The notes under the pieces were generated by a model. That model worked only from the letters and a program-made list of their open reading frames with translations, made no database searches and was not told where the DNA came from. Positions 33,418 through 42,140 of a DNA stretch of 64,000 nt are shown here, piece by piece. The translations under genes were made by a program, and so were the position numbers. The DNA lies in contig NZ_LLYA01000013.1 of the NCBI RefSeq assembly GCF_001440415.1, positions 140,951 through 204,950 on the forward strand, written 5' to 3'. The DNA is from Bradyrhizobium retamae (GTDB lineage Bacteria > Pseudomonadota > Alphaproteobacteria > Rhizobiales > Xanthobacteraceae). Position 1 is the stretch's first letter, and the number at the start of each line of letters is the position of its first letter.

Positions 33418-34809
33418 CTAGCCGACAGGATCGATCGCTGCCGAGGGCGTTCCGCCGGCTTCCACCGCCTCGCCCGCGGCGAGACAGAGATCTTCGCGAT
33501 AGCGCCCGGACACCAGTTGCACGCCGACGGGAACACGTCCGACCAACCCGGTCGAAACCGTTAGCCCAGGCAGGCCCATGAAAGGAATGGCGATCTGCGG
33601 CAATTGCGCATGCCAGACGCGCGCAAACGACGCCTCGTCCTTGCGATCGAGTTGATCAGGGAACGGCAATTCGCCGGATACCGGCATCAGCAGCACGGCA
33701 TAGTTTTCAAAGAACGCCAGCCATTCGCGCGTCAATGTCGCACGCCGTGTCAGCGCTTTCGACAGGTCGAAGGGATGCACTTTCGTGCGGTTGCCACGCA
33801 GGCACGCCAGCGCGCCGGGATCGCCTTCGCGCTCGGCGGCTTCCAACTGCGCCTCGTAGCCGTCGCCAAGCCAGAGTTTCGTCTGCAGATCGGCGGCCTC
33901 GCGCAGCGGCGGCGTGTCGGCGATTTCCTCGACAATCCAGCCCGCGCGCTCGAGCCGCTTGCCGGCGTCCGTCACCGCGGCTTTCACGTCAGGTACCGGA
34001 TCAAGGCCGCCAGGGTTGAGGCACATCGCGACGCGCTTCGGCATTGCCGGCCCTTCGAGCGGCGCCGGCACCCACCAGGGATCGCGATAATCCTGCGCCG
34101 ACATCGCAGCCAGCGCGATCCGGATATCGCCGATGGTGCGGGCCAGCGGGCCTGACACGGCGCTGATCTGCGGCCCGATCGGCCGTTCGGGGAGCGCAGC
34201 GTTGAACGCCGCGATGCGTCCCATGGTCGGCCGCAGCCCGTGCACGCCACAGGCGTAAGCCGGATAGCGGATCGATCCCGCAATGTCGGTGCCGTGCGCG
34301 ATATGACCGATGCCGGCTGCGACCGCCGCACCAGCGCCGCCGGACGAGCCGCCCGGGGTGATGCCGGGGTCACGGGGATTCTTGGTGTCGCCATGGATGA
34401 GGTTGGTGGTGAACCAGCGATAGGAGAACGCCGGGCAATTGGTGCGGCCGAGAATAACCGCGCCGGATTTACGCAAATTGTCGATCACCGGGCTGTTGCT
34501 CTTGGCGATCGCGTCGCGCTGCAGCTTCAGCCCGTTGGTGGTGGCAAAACCTTGCTGGTCGATATTGACCTTTACCGTAACAGGCACGCCGCCCAGCGGG
34601 CCGGCATCCTCGCCGCGCGCGATCGCGGCATCGATGGCGGCAGCCTGAGAAAGAACGTCCTCGGGCCTGTGGTCGACGACAGCATTGATTTTGGGATTGA
34701 CCGCGTCGAGCCGCGCCAGCGCCGCGGTCGCCGCCTCTTTCGCCGAGACTTTTTTCGACCTGATCAGGGAGGCCATTTCCGCAGCCGACAGGCGCCATAG
34801 GTCTTGCAT
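33418..34809 (-). CDS. Amidase signature family enzyme
   Basis: 463 aa. Catalytic triad K80 (VTVKVNI), cis-Ser S155 (GGSSGGAG) and nucleophile S179 in GTDIAGSIRYPA; the usual GSDTGGSIR is altered before the serine. The enzyme hydrolyses a carboxamide; family members act on glutamyl-tRNA, indoleacetamide, nicotinamide or xenobiotic amides. No partner gatB/C subunits are nearby, so a stand-alone amidase. Start chosen at the ATG with GGAG 6 bp upstream. The glycine-rich core and length are normal. Confidence 0.83.
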   Translation of the reverse strand: MQDLWRLSAAEMASLIRSKKVSAKEAATAALARLDAVNPKINAVVDHRPEDVLSQAAAIDAAIARGEDAGPLGGVPVTVKVNIDQQGFATTNGLKLQRDAIAKSNSPVIDNLRKSGAVILGRTNCPAFSYRWFTTNLIHGDTKNPRDPGITPGGSSGGAGAAVAAGIGHIAHGTDIAGSIRYPAYACGVHGLRPTMGRIAAFNAALPERPIGPQISAVSGPLARTIGDIRIALAAMSAQDYRDPWWVPAPLEGPAMPKRVAMCLNPGGLDPVPDVKAAVTDAGKRLERAGWIVEEIADTPPLREAADLQTKLWLGDGYEAQLEAAEREGDPGALACLRGNRTKVHPFDLSKALTRRATLTREWLAFFENYAVLLMPVSGELPFPDQLDRKDEASFARVWHAQLPQIAIPFMGLPGLTVSTGLVGRVPVGVQLVSGRYREDLCLAAGEAVEAGGTPSAAIDPVG

Positions 34810-34880
34810 GCAACACTCCATCCAATTGCCGCCCTTGTAGCGCCGGGCGCAGGGCAATGCCAGCGGGCCGCCGCCCGGAT

Positions 34881-35447
34881 TTAGCGCATACGGGCGATGT
34901 AATGGGCGAGATCGGCGATCTGCTCCGGCGAGATCGGCGCCATCACGTCGGCCATGCTGGCGTCGTAGCCGTGGCGGCTATTGTCCTTATACTCGGCAAG
35001 CGTCTTGGCGAGGTAGTCCTCGCGCTGGTTGGCGATGCGCGGGACGTTTTCCTTGCCGGAGAGGTCGCCGTTATGGCAGCTATCGCAGCGGTGCTGCCGC
35101 ACCAGCGCTTGGCCGCGCTGCATCCGCGCAGGATCGCCGTTTTCCGCTGGCGGCTCAGGCTTCGGCATCTTGGCGATGAAATCCGAGAAAAGGCGGAGAT
35201 CATCGTCAGTCAGCGCCTTCGTCATCTCGTTCATCGGCTCGAAGACGCGCAGCTTCTCGCGGAACATGAAAAGCTGGATCAGCGTATAGGGCGCATGCTG
35301 CCCGCCAAGCGACGGCGTGTTTTCGGTTTCGGATTGGCCCTTTTCGCCGTGGCAGGCGAGGCACGGCGCGATGCGTTGTTCAATCGGCTCGGCGAACACG
35401 GATGTTGTGATCACGACAAATGCCAGCGCCGTTATTGTTTTATGCAT
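34881..35447 (-). CDS. Periplasmic dihaem cytochrome c
   Basis: 188 aa. Short signal peptide ([19 protein letters not shown]), then two c-type haem sites: C29-L-A-C32-H33 and C121-D-S-C124-H125, each in a cytochrome c553/c4-like domain. The gene begins 129 bp after the PQQ-type dehydrogenase on the same strand. Such pairs usually form a dehydrogenase and its direct electron acceptor. Two ATGs (35453 and 35447) are possible. It would pass electrons on to the terminal oxidase. Confidence 0.85.
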   Translation of the reverse strand: MHKTITALAFVVITTSVFAEPIEQRIAPCLACHGEKGQSETENTPSLGGQHAPYTLIQLFMFREKLRVFEPMNEMTKALTDDDLRLFSDFIAKMPKPEPPAENGDPARMQRGQALVRQHRCDSCHNGDLSGKENVPRIANQREDYLAKTLAEYKDNSRHGYDASMADVMAPISPEQIADLAHYIARMR

Positions 35448-35576
35448 CGTCATTCCCGGCACTGTCGTCATTATTTCAGGCGATGCAAAGCATCGAACTA
35501 AGGTGCCAATTCGAGATTCCGGGTCTGGTGCTAACGCACCAGCCCGGAAGACCAAGTCGAGCGTTCGTCGCTTCTC

Positions 35577-36917
35577 CTACGACTTCCCCGCCGTCTTCGG
35601 CTTGCCGTAGGTGATGCGATAGACGGCGCCGTTGTAGTCGTCGGAGACCAGCAGCGAACCGTCCTTCATCTGCAGCACGTCGACCGGACGGCCGATATAT
35701 TTGTTGTCCTCGAGGAAGCCGGTGAGGAACGGCTCCATCGACTTCATGGTGCCGTCCTTGTTGAGCTTGGCAATGACGACATCGCCGCCGACCTTGTTGG
35801 AGCGGTTCCAGGAGCCGTGCCGGGCGATGATCGCCGCGTTCTTGTAGGCTTTCGGGAACATGTTGCCGGTGTAGAAGCGCATGCCGAGCGCTGCGGAATG
35901 CGGGCCGAGCAAGCCAACGGGTGCAGTGTATTCGCTGCAGGATTTGCCCCAGCCGAATTCGGGATCGACGATGTTGCCCTGCAGGCAGAACGGAGCGCCG
36001 AAATGTTCGCCCACCTTGGTGATCCGGTTCAGCTCGTCCTCGGGCACGTCTTCCGACATCCAGTCGCGACCGTTGTCGGTGAAGTAGAGCTGCTTGGTCT
36101 CCGGATGCCAATCGAAGCCGACGGTGTGGCGAACGCCGCGAACGATCACTTCCGCGTCCGAACCGTCGAAGTTCATCCGGCGGATCAGGCCATGCTCGTC
36201 GTCGTTCAGCACGTTGTTGCCGGGCTGGCCGACGGGAGCGTAGAGCTTGTTGTCGGGACCGATGGCGATGAACTTCCAGCCATGGGCCTCATCCTTCGGC
36301 AGCTTGTCGAAGATCACGGTCGGCTTCGGCGGGTTATCCAGATTGTCTTCGACCTTCTCGATCTTGGAGATCCTGGACAGCTCAGCGATGTAGAGCGTGC
36401 CGTCCTTGAAGGCGACGCCGTTCGGCCGGTAGAGGCCGGAAGCCAATACCTTGACCTCGCGTTTGCCGTCCTTGTTGACGATGGCATAGACCTTGTCGAC
36501 GAGGCGGCTGCCGACGAAGACCGTGCCTTTGTCGCCGAGCGCAAGCGAGCGGGCATTCGCCATGCCGGCGGCATAGACCTCGATATTGAAGCCGGCCGGC
36601 ACCTTGAGCTTCGCCGTCGGTAGTTTATCCGGTGCGGCCGGGATCGGTGGCGGTGCGATCGGCGCCAGCTTGGCGGCGGCATCGTTGCCCGCGGGACGCC
36701 CGATCAGCGGCGATCCCGGTGGAAGCGCGGGCGAGGCTGCAGTCCCTGCCGGGGGCGGCGCGCCGGCGGCCGGTGCCGGGGCGGGTGCTTGGGAGGGCGG
36801 CGGCTGGGCGGCAGCCGGCGGGTCGGCTGATTGCTGGGCAGCGGCGCTTAGCGTGAAGGCAGTCAAGAATGCGCCGGACAGCAGCACGCTGCGCGGCACC
36901 AACATGTAATTTGTCAT
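35577..36917 (-). CDS. PQQ-dependent sugar dehydrogenase-like beta-propeller
   Basis: 446 aa. Signal peptide (SVLLSGAFLTAFTLSAAAQ), a striking Pro/Ala-rich linker (about 28-95), then a six-bladed propeller of the soluble glucose/sorbosone dehydrogenase type: DEAHGWKFIAIGPDNKLYAP, GVRHTVGFDWHP, QLYFTDNGRDWMSEDVPEDE, RHGSWNRS and VSDDYNGAVYRI. The last groups correspond to PQQ and calcium-binding strands. Substrate probably a sugar or aldehyde. Its cytochrome c partner is downstream, and pqqABCDE lies 0.75 kb away reading outward. The start was set by GGGAG 7 bp upstream. Confidence 0.85.
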   Translation of the reverse strand: MTNYMLVPRSVLLSGAFLTAFTLSAAAQQSADPPAAAQPPPSQAPAPAPAAGAPPPAGTAASPALPPGSPLIGRPAGNDAAAKLAPIAPPPIPAAPDKLPTAKLKVPAGFNIEVYAAGMANARSLALGDKGTVFVGSRLVDKVYAIVNKDGKREVKVLASGLYRPNGVAFKDGTLYIAELSRISKIEKVEDNLDNPPKPTVIFDKLPKDEAHGWKFIAIGPDNKLYAPVGQPGNNVLNDDEHGLIRRMNFDGSDAEVIVRGVRHTVGFDWHPETKQLYFTDNGRDWMSEDVPEDELNRITKVGEHFGAPFCLQGNIVDPEFGWGKSCSEYTAPVGLLGPHSAALGMRFYTGNMFPKAYKNAAIIARHGSWNRSNKVGGDVVIAKLNKDGTMKSMEPFLTGFLEDNKYIGRPVDVLQMKDGSLLVSDDYNGAVYRITYGKPKTAGKS

Positions 36918-37100
36918 GGGCATTCTCCCTGGCGGAAGCCTTTCTCTCTCTTCGCGCGGGCTCGCATGGTGCCGGCGCCGGAGGCTTTCCGGCCGGCACT
37001 CTCCAATATTTGTCCGCCGGTGTTCAATCGGAAAACTTCGCGCCCGCAAGTTGCATCGCAAAACCGGGCGAGCACGAAGCTTCGCCGGTACAGCGCGCCG

Positions 37101-37358
37101 TCAGTGCCTGGTGATGGGACCGCCAGGCGCATCTAGAATCGCTTCGGCGAACGGAAACTCCAGCACGATCTCGCCATCGTCGTCGGTGACTTCGATGGTG
37201 GCGCTGAGAAGCGCACCGTCGGCGCCATCAGTCTTGAGCAGTTCCCGGATCATGGCACGTGCCATTTCCCAGGCGCGATCGGGATCCCTGAGCACTTCGC
37301 CGTCGGGATCGGAAATCAGCTCATCGCCGATACGGGTGTTGAAGTAATATCGCGGCAT
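37101..37358 (-). CDS. Small DUF6894-type protein
   Basis: 85 aa starting MPRYYFNTRIGDELISDPDGE, matching the pattern PRYYF(N/D)...D.EG of short proteins very common in Bradyrhizobium (DUF6894 as I know it). Further core: DPDRAWEMARAMIRELL. Role unknown; many copies per genome. Cytoplasmic and acidic. Lies between the PQQ-type dehydrogenase and the pqq promoter region. Confidence 0.75.
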   Translation of the reverse strand: MPRYYFNTRIGDELISDPDGEVLRDPDRAWEMARAMIRELLKTDGADGALLSATIEVTDDDGEIVLEFPFAEAILDAPGGPITRH

Positions 37359-37663
37359 CGGCGAAACTTGGCTCCAGTTGAGCCCCCGCAACCGGAAGGC
37401 CCATCTCTCATACGTTCTTTATCCGGAGCCGGCAGCGCTCCGTCGCACTCAGAATTGCCATTCGCGGTGGTGCGAACAACCGCGAAACGCTTGATCCCAC
37501 GCTGTTTTGACCAAGGCCCTCCGCACAACTCCGTGACTTGCTCTTTGCAGCGCAGCATAAACAAATAGGGGTTCCAGACAAAAGATTTAACTGGCGAACT
37601 TTTTGATCCGCAGTACTTTAACCAGCGAGGGCGGAGTCCGTCCGGTAGCAAAAGGAGCGACAA
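37359..37663. other. Region upstream of pqqA, 305 bp
   Basis: No gene. It contains an 8-bp perfect hairpin TTCGCGGT/ACCGCGAA (37461-37468, 37479-37486, 10-nt loop) and two copies of TTTAACYRGCGA close to pqqA. The pqq promoter must be here, but no unambiguous -35/-10 pair was found. Confidence 0.6.
37586..37628 (+). promoter_or_regulatory. Paired direct repeats upstream of pqqA
   Basis: TTTAACTGGCGA (37586-37597) and TTTAACCAGCGA (37617-37628) are 31 bp apart start to start, about three helical turns, and end 35 bp before the pqqA ATG. They look like a tandem activator site or repeated promoter element. Confidence 0.45.
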
Positions 37664-37744
37664 ATGGCCTGGAAAGCACCAAAAATCGCCGAAGTATCGG
37701 TCGGCATGGAAATCAACATGTATATGTGCGCCACCCGCAAATAA
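37664..37744 (+). CDS. pqqA: PQQ precursor peptide PqqA
   Basis: A 26-residue peptide, MAWKAPKIAEVSVGMEINMY plus a short tail ending CATRK. The glutamate E16 and tyrosine Y20 in the ExxxY motif are the two residues cross-linked and excised to form PQQ. AAAGGAG lies 6 bp before the start. It is the first gene of the pqq operon and is separated from pqqB by hairpins. The leader K/A-rich region fits the recognition element bound by PqqD. Confidence 0.96.
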   Translation: MAWKAPKIAEVSVGMEINMYMCATRK

Positions 37745-37793
37745 GCGGCAGCGCGTATCAAATCTCACGCAGGTGGACTTCGAGATCTGACGC

Positions 37794-37846
37794 GTTCCGC
37801 GAGAGCGGAACTGCGTCCGAGGTTGGTATCCACCTCGTGGCGTTTT
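37794..37846 (+). terminator. Two-hairpin attenuator between pqqA and pqqB
   Basis: GTTCCGC-GAGA-GCGGAAC (37794-37811) is a perfect 7-bp stem with a tetraloop. It is followed at 37818-37837 by CGAGGTTGG-TAT-CCACCTCG, with one bulged T, then TGGCGTTTTTGG. The second hairpin plus U-run looks like a partial terminator, so pqqA would be transcribed in excess of pqqBCDE. Confidence 0.6.
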
Positions 37847-37887
37847 TGGTTTGTATCTTCGAGTTTCAGATCTCCAGGAGACGGATC

Positions 37888-38817
37888 ATGCTTCGCGTCG
37901 TCGTCCTGGGCGCCGCGGCTGGCGGCGGCGTTCCGCAGTGGAATTGCGGATGTCCGGTGTGCCGGAAAGCACGAAGCGATCATCCCGAATTGCGGAGCAC
38001 CCAGGCCTCGATCGCGGTCAGCGCCGACGGCGAGCACTGGTTTCTCGTCAACGCCTCGCCCGACCTGCGCCAGCAGGTGACCGCAACGCCGCCGCTTCAT
38101 CCCCGGGCTGGACAGCTCAGGCACAGCCCGATCGCCGGCGTGATCCTGACCAATGGCGAAATCGACGCCGTCGCGGGACTGTTGTCGATGCGCGAAGGTT
38201 CGCCGTTTACGCTCTATGCGCATGAACGGGTCCTTGCGATTCTCAGATCCAACAGCATCTTCAATGTGCTGAACGAGAAAAACGTGAAGCGGCAGCCGAT
38301 CGAGGTCGACAAGGCGTTCGAGCCGGCGCTGCCCGACGGCAAGCCGTCAGGCATTGAGGTGCTTCCGTTCGCGGTTCCCGGCAAGGGCGCGTGGTATCTC
38401 GAAGGCAAGGCGCATCCGGCAGGCGGCGACGGCGCGGGCGACACGCTGGGCTTGCGGATTCTGGACAAAGGAAGCGGCAAGTATTTCTATTTCCTGGCCG
38501 CCTGCGCACGCGTGACCGACGATCTCAAATCGCGCCTTTCGGGCGCTGCACTGGTGTTCTTTGACGGCACCGTGTGGCGCGACGATGAGTTGATCGCAGC
38601 CGGCCTCGGCACCAAGACGGGACAAAGCATGGGCCATATTTCGATGTCGGGCGATCATGGCGCGATCGAGAGCCTCGCCGATCTCGACGTTGGAACGAAG
38701 GTGTTCCTGCATATCAACAACTCCAACCCCGCTCTGCTGCGCGGCTCGGACGAGCGCAAGGCCGTGGAGCAGGCAGGCTGGCACATCCCCGCTGACGGAA
38801 CGGAGATCAAGCTGTGA
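37888..38817 (+). CDS. pqqB: PQQ biosynthesis protein PqqB
   Basis: 309 aa, metallo-beta-lactamase fold. Starts MLRVVVLGAAAGGGVPQWNC; cysteines C20, C22 and C25 form the structural zinc site typical of PqqB. PqqB is an iron hydroxylase proposed to act on the Glu-Tyr dipeptide intermediate. AGGAG lies 7 bp before the ATG. The upstream part of the open frame overlaps pqqA and is not translated. Its stop overlaps pqqC's GTG (GTGA). Confidence 0.93.
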   Translation: MLRVVVLGAAAGGGVPQWNCGCPVCRKARSDHPELRSTQASIAVSADGEHWFLVNASPDLRQQVTATPPLHPRAGQLRHSPIAGVILTNGEIDAVAGLLSMREGSPFTLYAHERVLAILRSNSIFNVLNEKNVKRQPIEVDKAFEPALPDGKPSGIEVLPFAVPGKGAWYLEGKAHPAGGDGAGDTLGLRILDKGSGKYFYFLAACARVTDDLKSRLSGAALVFFDGTVWRDDELIAAGLGTKTGQSMGHISMSGDHGAIESLADLDVGTKVFLHINNSNPALLRGSDERKAVEQAGWHIPADGTEIKL

Positions 38818-39593
38818 ACGTCGTCGCTGCACCCGCAATGACCGCGCTATCGATCGGCAAGGGCATTACGCTCAATAGCGCCGAGGAACTGGAGGCGACC
38901 CTCCGCCATATCGGCGCGACGCGCTATCACAGCTTGCATCCGTTCCATCGGCTGTTGCATGGCGGCAAGCTCAACAAGGGACAGGTGCAGGCCTGGGCAC
39001 TGAACCGCTATTATTACCAGAGCACGATCCCGCTGAAGGATGCGATGGTGATCTCGCGGTTCCGCGACCGTGCGACCCGGATCGAATGGCGGCACCGCAT
39101 CGAGGATCACGACGGCGATGTGGGCAGCGAAGGCGGTATCGAGCGCTGGCTCAAACTGACCGAGGGGCTCGGTCTCGACAGCGCCTATGTGGAATCGACC
39201 GAAGGCATCCTGCCGGCAACGCGATTTGCGGTGGAGGCCTATGTGCATTTCTGCCGCGACAAGACGCCGCTGGAGGCCATTGCTTCGTCGCTTACGGAAC
39301 TGTTCGCGCCGAACCTGCACGAGGAGCGCATCTCCGGAATGCTGCAGCACTATGATTTCGTCAATCCTGACATCATGAGCTATTTCAGCCGCCGCCTGGC
39401 CCAGGCACCGCGCGATGCCGGTTTTGCGCTGGAATACGTCAAGGCAAACGCAAGAACCCCGGCGGAGCGCGAGGCGGTCTGCAACGCGCTGATCTTCAAG
39501 ACCAATGTGCTATGGGTTCAGCTCGACGCGCTGTATCATGCCTATGTCGAAGGCCACATACCGCCCGGGGCATTCGTGCCCCAAGGAAACTAA
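38814..39593 (+). CDS. pqqC: Pyrroloquinoline-quinone synthase PqqC
   Basis: 259 aa, all-helical haem-oxygenase-like fold. Conserved RYHSLHPFHRLLHGGKLNKG, ALNRYYYQSTIPLKDA, RIEDHDGD and FAPNLHEERISGM. PqqC performs the last step, ring closure and eight-electron oxidation of AHQQ to PQQ, without a metal. GTG start overlapped with the pqqB stop by 4 bp; the N-terminus is about 10-15 residues longer than typical. Followed 43 bp later by pqqD. Confidence 0.95.
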   Translation: MNVVAAPAMTALSIGKGITLNSAEELEATLRHIGATRYHSLHPFHRLLHGGKLNKGQVQAWALNRYYYQSTIPLKDAMVISRFRDRATRIEWRHRIEDHDGDVGSEGGIERWLKLTEGLGLDSAYVESTEGILPATRFAVEAYVHFCRDKTPLEAIASSLTELFAPNLHEERISGMLQHYDFVNPDIMSYFSRRLAQAPRDAGFALEYVKANARTPAEREAVCNALIFKTNVLWVQLDALYHAYVEGHIPPGAFVPQGN

Positions 39594-39636
39594 CAAGAAA
39601 ACTGACCAGCAAACTGACAAAGGGAACTAGCGATCG

Positions 39637-39948
39637 ATGGCTTTGAGCCGCAACATCAGTGTCAGCGAGACGAGCCGGCCGACATTGCCGCGCCACGCGC
39701 GCTTGAAGTTCGATGAGACGCGGCAGGTCTGGGTGATCCTGGCACCGGAGCGGGTGCTGGCGCCGGATGAGATCGCAGTTGAGGTGCTGCAGCTTTGCGA
39801 TGGCGTACGCAGCGTCGCCGACATGGTCGATCATCTTGCAGCCAAGTACGCCGCGCCGCGCGAGGCGATTTTAACCGACGTCATCGCCATGCTGCAGGAC
39901 CTCGCCGACAAGGGCTTTCTGACCGAAGCGCGTGAGAAGACGTCATGA
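39637..39948 (+). CDS. pqqD: PqqA-binding peptide chaperone PqqD
   Basis: 103 aa, a RiPP recognition element. SRPTLPRHARLKFDETRQVWVILAPERVL then ELQLCDGVRSVADMVDHLAAKYAA-type winged-helix core (VLQLCDG here). It presents PqqA to the radical SAM enzyme PqqE. ATGA overlap with pqqE indicates coupling. In some relatives pqqC and pqqD are fused; here they are separate. Confidence 0.94.
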   Translation: MALSRNISVSETSRPTLPRHARLKFDETRQVWVILAPERVLAPDEIAVEVLQLCDGVRSVADMVDHLAAKYAAPREAILTDVIAMLQDLADKGFLTEAREKTS

Positions 39949-41153
39949 CCGACATTCTCGCAGACGGCAAAACAGCCAGCGCCGCGCCCAGCGACGGGCT
40001 CGCGGTGCTCGAACAGAAGCGTTCGACCGCGGAGACGTTCGGCATTCCGCTTGCCGTGCTCGCCGAACTGACGCACCGCTGCCCGCTGCAGTGCCCCTAT
40101 TGCTCCAACCCGATCGAACTCGACCGCGGCAGCAGCGAACTCACCACCGACGAATGGAAGAAGGTGCTAAGCGAGCTTGCCGAAATCGGTGTGCTGCAAA
40201 TCCATTTCTCCGGCGGCGAGCCGACCGCGCGCAAGGACCTGGTGGAGCTGGTGCAGCACGCAACCGATGTCGGGCTGTACAGCAATCTCATTACCTCGGC
40301 GGTGCTGTTGACCAAGGAAAAACTGTCCGCGCTCGCAGATGCCGGGCTCTGCCATGTGCAGATCAGTTTCCAGGGCAACGAGCCCATCGTGGCCGATCGC
40401 GTCGCCGGATTGAAGAACGCGCATGAGAAGAAGATCGAAGCCGCAAAGTGGACGCGCGAGCTCGACATGCCGCTGACAGTCAACGCGGTCATGCATCGCC
40501 AGAACCTGCACCAGCTCTCCGACATCATCCAGATGGCGATCGATCTCGACGCCGACCGGCTGGAAGTCGCCAACGTCCAATATTACGGCTGGGCCTTGAA
40601 GAACCGCGCGGCGCTGATGCCGACGCTTGAACAGATCGAGGAAACCAGCCGTATCGTCGAGGAAGCCGCGACACGCCTGAAGGGCATCCTCGCCATCGAC
40701 TATGTCGTTCCGGATTATTACGCACTGCGGCCGAAGAAATGCATGGGCGGCTGGGGCCGGCAGTTCTTCAACATCTCGCCCGCGGGCAAGGTGCTGCCCT
40801 GCCATGCCGCGGAAAGCATCACCGGGCTCGAATTCGAATCCGTCCGCTCAAACCACTCGATTGCCTGGATCTGGCAGAACTCGGAAGCCTTCAACCGCTA
40901 TCGCGGCACCGGCTGGATGCCCGAGCCGTGCAAGAGCTGCGAGTTCCGCGAGATCGATTTCGGCGGCTGCCGCTGCCAGGCGTTTGCGCTGACAGGTGAC
41001 GCCGGCAATACCGATCCGGCCTGCACGCTGTCGCCGATGCATGAGCAGATCTTCAAGGATGCCGAACGCGAGGCGGCCGCGCACCAGGACCGCTTCCTCT
41101 ACCGCAATTTCGCCGGCGGCACGCTGGAGACGGAAGGCGAGCATGGCGCCTGA
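39945..41153 (+). CDS. pqqE: PqqA peptide cyclase PqqE, radical SAM
   Basis: 402 aa. Radical SAM cluster CxxxCxxC is C46-C50-C53 (HRCPLQCPYC). The GGE motif is in FSGGEPTARKDL. The C-terminal SPASM domain keeps its cysteines (KKCMGGWGRQFF, VLPCHAA, EPCKSCEF, GGCRCQAF, DPAC). It forms the C-C bond between Glu16 and Tyr20 of PqqA. Overlaps pqqD by 4 bp, and its own end overlaps the following hydrolase by 11 bp. Confidence 0.96.
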   Translation: MTDILADGKTASAAPSDGLAVLEQKRSTAETFGIPLAVLAELTHRCPLQCPYCSNPIELDRGSSELTTDEWKKVLSELAEIGVLQIHFSGGEPTARKDLVELVQHATDVGLYSNLITSAVLLTKEKLSALADAGLCHVQISFQGNEPIVADRVAGLKNAHEKKIEAAKWTRELDMPLTVNAVMHRQNLHQLSDIIQMAIDLDADRLEVANVQYYGWALKNRAALMPTLEQIEETSRIVEEAATRLKGILAIDYVVPDYYALRPKKCMGGWGRQFFNISPAGKVLPCHAAESITGLEFESVRSNHSIAWIWQNSEAFNRYRGTGWMPEPCKSCEFREIDFGGCRCQAFALTGDAGNTDPACTLSPMHEQIFKDAEREAAAHQDRFLYRNFAGGTLETEGEHGA

Positions 41154-42129
41154 TGCCGACGCCGGCAAATCCATCAAACGCGCCGACCCCTTTGCGCCGC
41201 TGACGTCGGAGCAGCTCGCGGTCGGCGAAGGCCACGATATCTATGTCGAGAGCATCGGCCGGCCTGATGGCATTCCAGCGGTCTATCTGCATGGCGGGCC
41301 CGGCAGCGGCTGCCAGCCCGATCATCGCCGGCTGTTCGATCCCGAACGTTTTCATGCGGTGCTGTTCGACCAGCGCGGTGCCGGCCGCAGCCGCCCCAAG
41401 AGTCGTCGCGAAGCCAACACGCTTCCGCATCTGATCGCCGACATGGAAATGATGCGCGAGAAATTCGGCTTTCGGCGCTGGATGGTCGTCGGCGGCTCCT
41501 GGGGCGCGACGCTGGCGCTGGCTTATGCCCAGGCCCATCCCGCCCGCGTCAGCGGCATCGTGCTTCGCGCTACTTTCCTGGGCACATCAGAGGAAATCGA
41601 GAACGGTTTTCTAAAAGTGCTGCCGCGGTTCTATCCCGGGCTTTACGACGACTTCATGAGCGTGTTGCCGGAAGGCGAGCGCGCGCAACCGCTGCAGGCG
41701 TATTTCCGTCGCATCCTCGATTCCAATCCCGACGTGCATATTCCTGCCGCGCGGGCATGGGGCGAAACCGAACGTATTCTTTCCGAACACACGCCGAACC
41801 GCACGCGCCTCGATCGCTCAACGCTGAATTCATCGCGCGGCCTGCCGACGACGCCCTTCATGGAAGCGCATTACTTTGCCAATGACTGCTTCATGCAACC
41901 GAATCAATTGTTGCGGGAAGCGGGCAAGCTCAAAGGCATTCCCGGCATCATCGTGCAGGGCCGTTATGATCTGCTGTGCCCGCCTGCGACCTCGCATGCG
42001 CTTGCTGCCGTGTGGCCGGAAGCCGAAATCCGCTTTGTCGAGGGCGCCGGCCACACGTTGTACGATCCCGGCGTCCGCGACACCGTGATGAAGGCAATCG
42101 CGGACATGGCGTCCCAAGCCAGCAAATAG
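41143..42129 (+). CDS. Proline iminopeptidase-type alpha/beta hydrolase
   Basis: 328 aa, S33 family. HGGPGSG near residue 51 is the oxyanion motif of prolyl aminopeptidases; nucleophile elbow GGSWGA; the catalytic His in GAGHTLYD. A cap domain lies between. Starts inside pqqE (11-bp overlap), so it is translated with the pqq operon. It could simply be an aminopeptidase, or help process PqqA-derived peptide products in place of the PqqF/G proteases, which are absent here. The latter is inference. Confidence 0.85.
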   Translation: MAPDADAGKSIKRADPFAPLTSEQLAVGEGHDIYVESIGRPDGIPAVYLHGGPGSGCQPDHRRLFDPERFHAVLFDQRGAGRSRPKSRREANTLPHLIADMEMMREKFGFRRWMVVGGSWGATLALAYAQAHPARVSGIVLRATFLGTSEEIENGFLKVLPRFYPGLYDDFMSVLPEGERAQPLQAYFRRILDSNPDVHIPAARAWGETERILSEHTPNRTRLDRSTLNSSRGLPTTPFMEAHYFANDCFMQPNQLLREAGKLKGIPGIIVQGRYDLLCPPATSHALAAVWPEAEIRFVEGAGHTLYDPGVRDTVMKAIADMASQASK

Positions 42130-42140
42130 GAAACAAGAAA

